A stretch of 39,768 bases of DNA from Snodgrassella communis (GTDB lineage Bacteria; Pseudomonadota; Gammaproteobacteria; Burkholderiales; Neisseriaceae), in the NCBI RefSeq assembly GCF_914768045.1, contig NZ_CAJZCD010000014.1, positions 1 through 39,768 on the forward strand, given 5' to 3'. Made by a program: the position numbers and the translations under genes. Under the pieces are notes generated by a model. It was not told the DNA's origin. It saw only the letters and a program-made list of their open reading frames with translations, and ran no database searches. Positions 36,455 through 39,768 of the stretch are shown in pieces (the first letter of the stretch is position 1; each line of letters starts with the position of its first letter).

Positions 36455-37497
36455 ATGAAAAAAATGACTGAATATCAGATCGTAACTATTTTAAAAGAAG
36501 CTGAAGCCGGTATTCCTGTCAAAGAATTTTACCGTAAATATGGTATGGGGAATTCAACTTTTTATAAATGGCGTGATAAATATGGTGTTATGGAAACGCG
36601 CAAGCTTAAGCAGATGTTTGCCAAGCTCAGTTTAAAATCTCAGCTTCAGGAGGAAATCATAAAAAAAGCTCTAGTACCTACCAAGGAGCGTAAAGCCTGG
36701 GCTCTGGCGTTACTAGAAAGTCATCCTGTTACTATTACAATGAGTTGTTCTATTGTTGGCCTAAGCCGCTATGCTTACTATTATCAACCTAAATTACCGG
36801 ATGATTCGGTGATTATATCGGTACTCAGTGCGATCACTGGCAAGCATTTACGCTGGGGCTTTCCCAAGTGTTTTAATCGCATCAGAAAGCTCGGCTATAA
36901 ATGGAATCATAAACGGGTGTATCGGGTGTATTGCCAATTAAAGCTTAATCTGAGGGTAAAGCGTAAACAACGCATTCCTTCACGAAACCCAGAAAGGCTA
37001 TCAGCACCCAGTAAACAAGGTGAATGCTGGTCAATGGATTTTATGAGTGACAGCAGTCGCAATCAACGCAGGTTTAGAACCTTCAATGTGATAGATGACT
37101 TTAATCGTGAGGCGCTAGGCATTGATATGGTGGTCAGTTTGCCGGCTGGCAGGATGAGACGCTATCTGGATAAACTGGCTGAATATCATGCTTATCCACT
37201 CAAAATACGAGTAGATAATGGATCGGAATTTACCGGAAACACCTTTACTAACTGGGCAAAGTCACAGGTATCACCCTAGATGATATTCAACCAGACAGCC
37301 GATATCAAAACGGGTATATTGAACGATTTAATCGTACCTATTGCACAGAGGGACTGGATTGATATCTATTTAATAATCCGGAACAGGCAAGAAAGGTAAC
37401 CGAAGAATGGCTAACCATTTATAATACTGAAAGACCTCATGAAGCATTAAATAATATGACGCCGATTGAGTATAAAACACTAAAACAAGCAGCATGA
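36455..37497 (+). pseudogene. IS3-family transposase, frameshifted and with an in-frame stop
   Basis: The N-terminal helix-turn-helix of ORFA (MKKMTEYQIVTILKEAEAGI ... STFYKWRDKYG) is fused in one frame with an ORFB-like DDE integrase (WSMDFM, RVDNGSEF). The usual programmed -1 junction is gone, and about ten residues of the ORFA leucine-zipper region seem missing. The first frame stops at TAG 37279. The remainder continues in another frame from about 37267 (GITLDDIQ..., then YIERFNRTY with the third catalytic residue), is interrupted by TGA (37360-37362) where Trp is expected, and ends at 37495-37497. Not functional as it stands. Confidence 0.85.
36611..37080 (+). repeat. Left arm of a 470-bp inverted repeat
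   Basis: Matches the reverse complement of 37541-38010 over the full 470 bases without gaps that I can see. Divergence is clear at the outer end, while the inner ~68 bases (37013-37080) are identical. Both arms are parts of IS3 transposase genes facing each other. Confidence 0.85.
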
Positions 37498-37540
37498 TTT
37501 TCTACGTCTGTTTTGTACTAACTATGGGGTATTTACAAAA

Positions 37541-38010
37541 GTTCTAAACCTGCGTTGATTGCGACTGCTGTCACTCATAAAATCCATTGACCAGCATTCA
37601 CCTTGTTTATTGGGTACTGATAGCCTTTCCGGGCTTCGTGGAGGAATGCGTTGTTTACGCTTTACCCTGAGATTAAGCTTTAATTCACAATATACCCGCT
37701 GAACCCGTTTATCATTGCATTTGTAGCCGAGCTGGCTAATGCGATTAAAACATTTAGGAAAGCCACAGTGTCAATGCTTGTCAGTCATAGCACCAAGTAC
37801 CGACCTAATCACCGAATCATCCGGTAATTTAAATTGATAATAGTCAGCACAGCGACTTAAGCCAACAACAACGCAGCTCATGGTAATCGTCACACAATAG
37901 CTTTCTCGTAGTTGCATAGCCCAAACTTTACCTGCCTTGGTAGGTACTAGAGCTTTTATATGATTTCCTTCTAAAGCTGGGATTGTAAACTTAGCTTAGC
38001 CAACATCTGC
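37541..38010 (-). pseudogene. Fragment of a second IS3 transposase, inverted
   Basis: A 470-base internal piece of the same transposase as copy 1, lying on the minus strand, lacking both the start and the last third. It carries stops within the frame (for example TAG in 'CTTTAG' at about 37968 and TGA in 'GCATTGAC' at about 37775). Its inner edge abuts the end of copy 1 within 3 bases. The other half of this copy is not found beyond the far end of copy 1, so a deletion must have occurred. Confidence 0.8.
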
Positions 38011-38153
38011 ATAAAAATATAGTCATTGCCAATAATAGGATCAGTAAGTACGTAATAGAAACCTTTAATATAAAGATTTCTATTGCGGTATGAATGTTGA
38101 TTTAAATTAAATAACAATACGTATTAATCATACTATTATACATGTTAATTGCC

Positions 38154-39359
38154 TCAGCGCTCTTTAAGTAATGCCCGCAACGTTTGTTTTTCATACACTT
38201 GACGAATTATTTCAATGACCGACTTAGTAAAAGTACTCTCCTGAGGATGGAAAAAACTTATCCATGTTTCGTCTTCTATGAATTTTGGCATGGCATTTTT
38301 TTCCGGTGAATCCCAAGCAGGCCACCACAATTCATTTGATTGTGGTGATGAAAGGATACCTTCCATTTGCTCTGCAATACGTTTGTATAGTTTTTTGTTA
38401 GGCTGAACAGTAGCATCTTTTCGACGAATCCCATAAATTATATCTCTTTGCATTGTACCTTGAGACTCCCAACGCAAAACAAAATAATCGTTTGGATCAA
38501 ACTTTATTTGAAAGCCTGCATAACGTTTTTCAATTTCAGTATCTCCTTCAATTTTGATACCTACCATACCTAAATTGGCTGTTTGGTCTCGTAAGTTTTT
38601 AATAAATTTATTAAATAATTCCTTTTTTACTACTTCAATATTATTTGCAATAAGAAGTGCTGAATTAAGGTTGTTAGAATTTGAAAGAATCATTTTAACT
38701 AACTCATCTTGTTGTTTCATATTTATTTCTCCATTTATATTTTCTTGAATATATTGAATTAAATCCTCAACAAGTAATTTTACTTTAGGTGCTTGAACAT
38801 ATAAAGCACAATCAATTAACCAATTGCGTAATTCATAAAAAGTGATGTGTAATACATTATCGCGAATAGACTCATCGGTATCTTCAGCCAAAGTATATTC
38901 GTTAATCTCTCTATTACATAAATAGATCAATAGCCAATTTTTATCATTTTTTGCTTCACCATGTAACCACGTGCCATAATCTTTTAATTGATCTTTTTGA
39001 TCACATGCCCATGGTTTATTTTCAATTGCAATATAATTTTTATGATCTGTGAGGAAAATATCAATCCGCTGTCCTGTAGGAATTTTATATTCAGTAACAA
39101 CCTGATATTTTGACTCAAGCTGTATGTTTTTTTGTGAAGAAAATAACTCATAAAACTTGTTAATAAATAAGTCTTGTTGACCATGTGTTTCATTTTTATC
39201 CAATAAAAATGCTAAGCAATTGGATAATGCCATTTCATTGATACAAAATAGATTCAATAAACGAAAAGCAGGCGCAAGTTGGCGATCAAATAATGCATTA
39301 GCCTTTTTATAACTTTCACGCCACAACGTAACATCATCTAATAATTTTTGAATGCTCAA
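38154..39359 (-). CDS. PD-(D/E)XK nuclease superfamily protein
   Basis: A 401-residue protein. The N-terminal half carries a PD-(D/E)XK-type core: RIDIFLTD with Asp100, then YIAIENKPW with Glu113 and Lys115 (D-X12-E-X-K), and Gln124 in DQLKDYGTWL. The arrangement resembles the PDDEXK_4 group often found in phage-defence islands. The C-terminal half (WWPAWDSPEKNAMPK, TWISFFHPQEST) is unrecognised and may bind a target. Translation begins at TTG 39359, supported by AAGGAG at 39366-39371. The gene sits alone between IS remnants in A/T-rich DNA, so it was probably acquired; a defence role is inference. Confidence 0.7.
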   Translation of the reverse strand: MSIQKLLDDVTLWRESYKKANALFDRQLAPAFRLLNLFCINEMALSNCLAFLLDKNETHGQQDLFINKFYELFSSQKNIQLESKYQVVTEYKIPTGQRIDIFLTDHKNYIAIENKPWACDQKDQLKDYGTWLHGEAKNDKNWLLIYLCNREINEYTLAEDTDESIRDNVLHITFYELRNWLIDCALYVQAPKVKLLVEDLIQYIQENINGEINMKQQDELVKMILSNSNNLNSALLIANNIEVVKKELFNKFIKNLRDQTANLGMVGIKIEGDTEIEKRYAGFQIKFDPNDYFVLRWESQGTMQRDIIYGIRRKDATVQPNKKLYKRIAEQMEGILSSPQSNELWWPAWDSPEKNAMPKFIEDETWISFFHPQESTFTKSVIEIIRQVYEKQTLRALLKER

Positions 39360-39657
39360 TGCTATCTCCTTTTTGATTTTTTAGTTTATAAATGCAAATA
39401 TTTATTAATATTTATGGTTTATTGCCGTAATTCAAAGAATGTAATGACCTGATTCCATGTTGATTTATCTAGTGATATTATATATCACTACTCTCGAACA
39501 TAAGCTAAAAACAATCTTAATAATTTTAGGCTCAATTATCTTTTCTATTTCTGTCACAATCAAAAATTGCCAACACTTAAAAAAAACCAACCCCTTTTAG
39601 CATCTAAAAAATTTTAATAATATTGTTAACTCTTCCTATTGATATAAAACAACATAT

Positions 39658-39768
39658 TGGAATGGCAACACCTATTCAAACAACAAAATTAAGGGGTAGC
39701 CGTTTGTTAAATTCTACCGGAGGCAAATAGCCCAACGACGAATGTAACCGTTTATGATTGTACCAATA
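39658..39768 (-). mobile_element. End of a different IS3-family element, cut by the window edge
   Basis: Contains the last codons of a DDE transposase. The outer tip is tentatively at TGGAATGGCAACACC (from 39658), with the TG typical of IS3 ends. The rest lies right of the window. It differs in sequence from the copies at 36352-38010. Confidence 0.6.
39676..39768 (-). CDS. IS3-family transposase, C-terminal end (partial)
   Basis: Thirty residues read YWYNHKRLHSSLGYLPPVEF and then NKRLPLNFVV before TGA (39676-39678). YNxxRxHSSLGYxxPxxF is the conserved C-terminal block of IS3/IS150-group ORFB integrases. The frame is open to the window edge. Whether the complete gene is intact cannot be told. 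Confidence 0.85.
   Translation of the reverse strand, partial: YWYNHKRLHSSLGYLPPVEFNKRLPLNFVV

Larger units (their letters stand above)
36352..37537 (+). mobile_element. Decayed IS3-family insertion sequence (copy 1)
   Basis: The element spans the transposase pseudogene at 36455-37497. The right end is placed at ...TATTTACA (37537): read inwards it is TGTAAATACCCCATAG, with the TG...CA termini of IS3 elements. The left end is tentatively at TG 36352, where AAACTACCCC weakly mirrors the right repeat. The resulting length, about 1.19 kb, is usual for IS3. Left boundary uncertain; no target duplication was identified. Confidence 0.65.

Noticed and set aside
1-39768. CRISPR arrays, tRNA genes, prophage structural genes
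   Set aside because: I looked for regularly spaced direct repeats, cloverleaf-type motifs and phage gene blocks on both strands and saw none. A small tRNA could still be missed by eye.

Overview
The window looks like a chromosome segment of an AT-leaning (roughly 40-42% G+C, judged by eye) member of the Neisseriaceae, most like the bee-gut genus Snodgrassella. Pointers are the neisserial order minC-minD-minE-oxyR, a FarR/EmrAB-like efflux operon with its own TolC-type partner, metK divergent from an LpxL-type acyltransferase, and a metabolism of carboxylates and L-lactate (DASS anion transporter, lldD). The genus call is inference from gene content; no database was searched.

Layout. 1-120: promoter and leader (with boxA) of an rRNA operon reading leftwards out of the window. 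248-7953: Rossmann/DUF2520 protein, minCDE-oxyR operon, dtd, two unrecognised exported or membrane proteins, tag, and a GDT1-type manganese exporter preceded by a yybP-ykoY-like Mn riboswitch with its terminator. 8199-16734: DASS anion transporter, dnaK with a sigma-32 promoter, a 55-residue two-TM protein, lldD, tex, a small lipoprotein. 16849-20654: frameshifted acetolactate decarboxylase (budA), an MFS exporter, a 68-residue protein, a UDG-fold glycosylase, an NAD(P)-binding protein. 20736-29668: two LpxL-type lipid A acyltransferases flanking a four-gene marR-tolC-emrA-emrB operon and metK. 29669-32016: AT-rich accessory stretch with a 51-codon gene carrying its own ribosome binding site and terminator, and a 192-residue protein with a possible winged helix. 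32017-36090: rpsI-rplM, dinG, orphan metQ. 36352-39768: insertion-sequence debris (two decayed IS3 copies facing each other, plus the end of a different IS3-family element) bracketing a PD-(D/E)XK nuclease-like gene.

How it fits together. Cell-division site selection (MinCDE) is coupled to the peroxide regulator OxyR. Heat shock (DnaK), envelope lipid A acylation, and drug or fatty-acid efflux are conventional housekeeping or stress modules. Manganese homeostasis is read by a riboswitch. DASS transport and LldD fit growth on organic acids and lactate.

Strand composition flips. The plus strand is G/T-rich at the left, even across a minus-strand gene, and strongly A/C-rich at the right, even across plus-strand genes. 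If the usual leading-strand rule holds, replication forks converge inside this window, so it may hold the terminus region. No convincing dif site was found by eye. The most novel-looking pieces are the 51-aa gene unit at 30296-30508, the nuclease between IS ends, and the possible +1 shift in budA.
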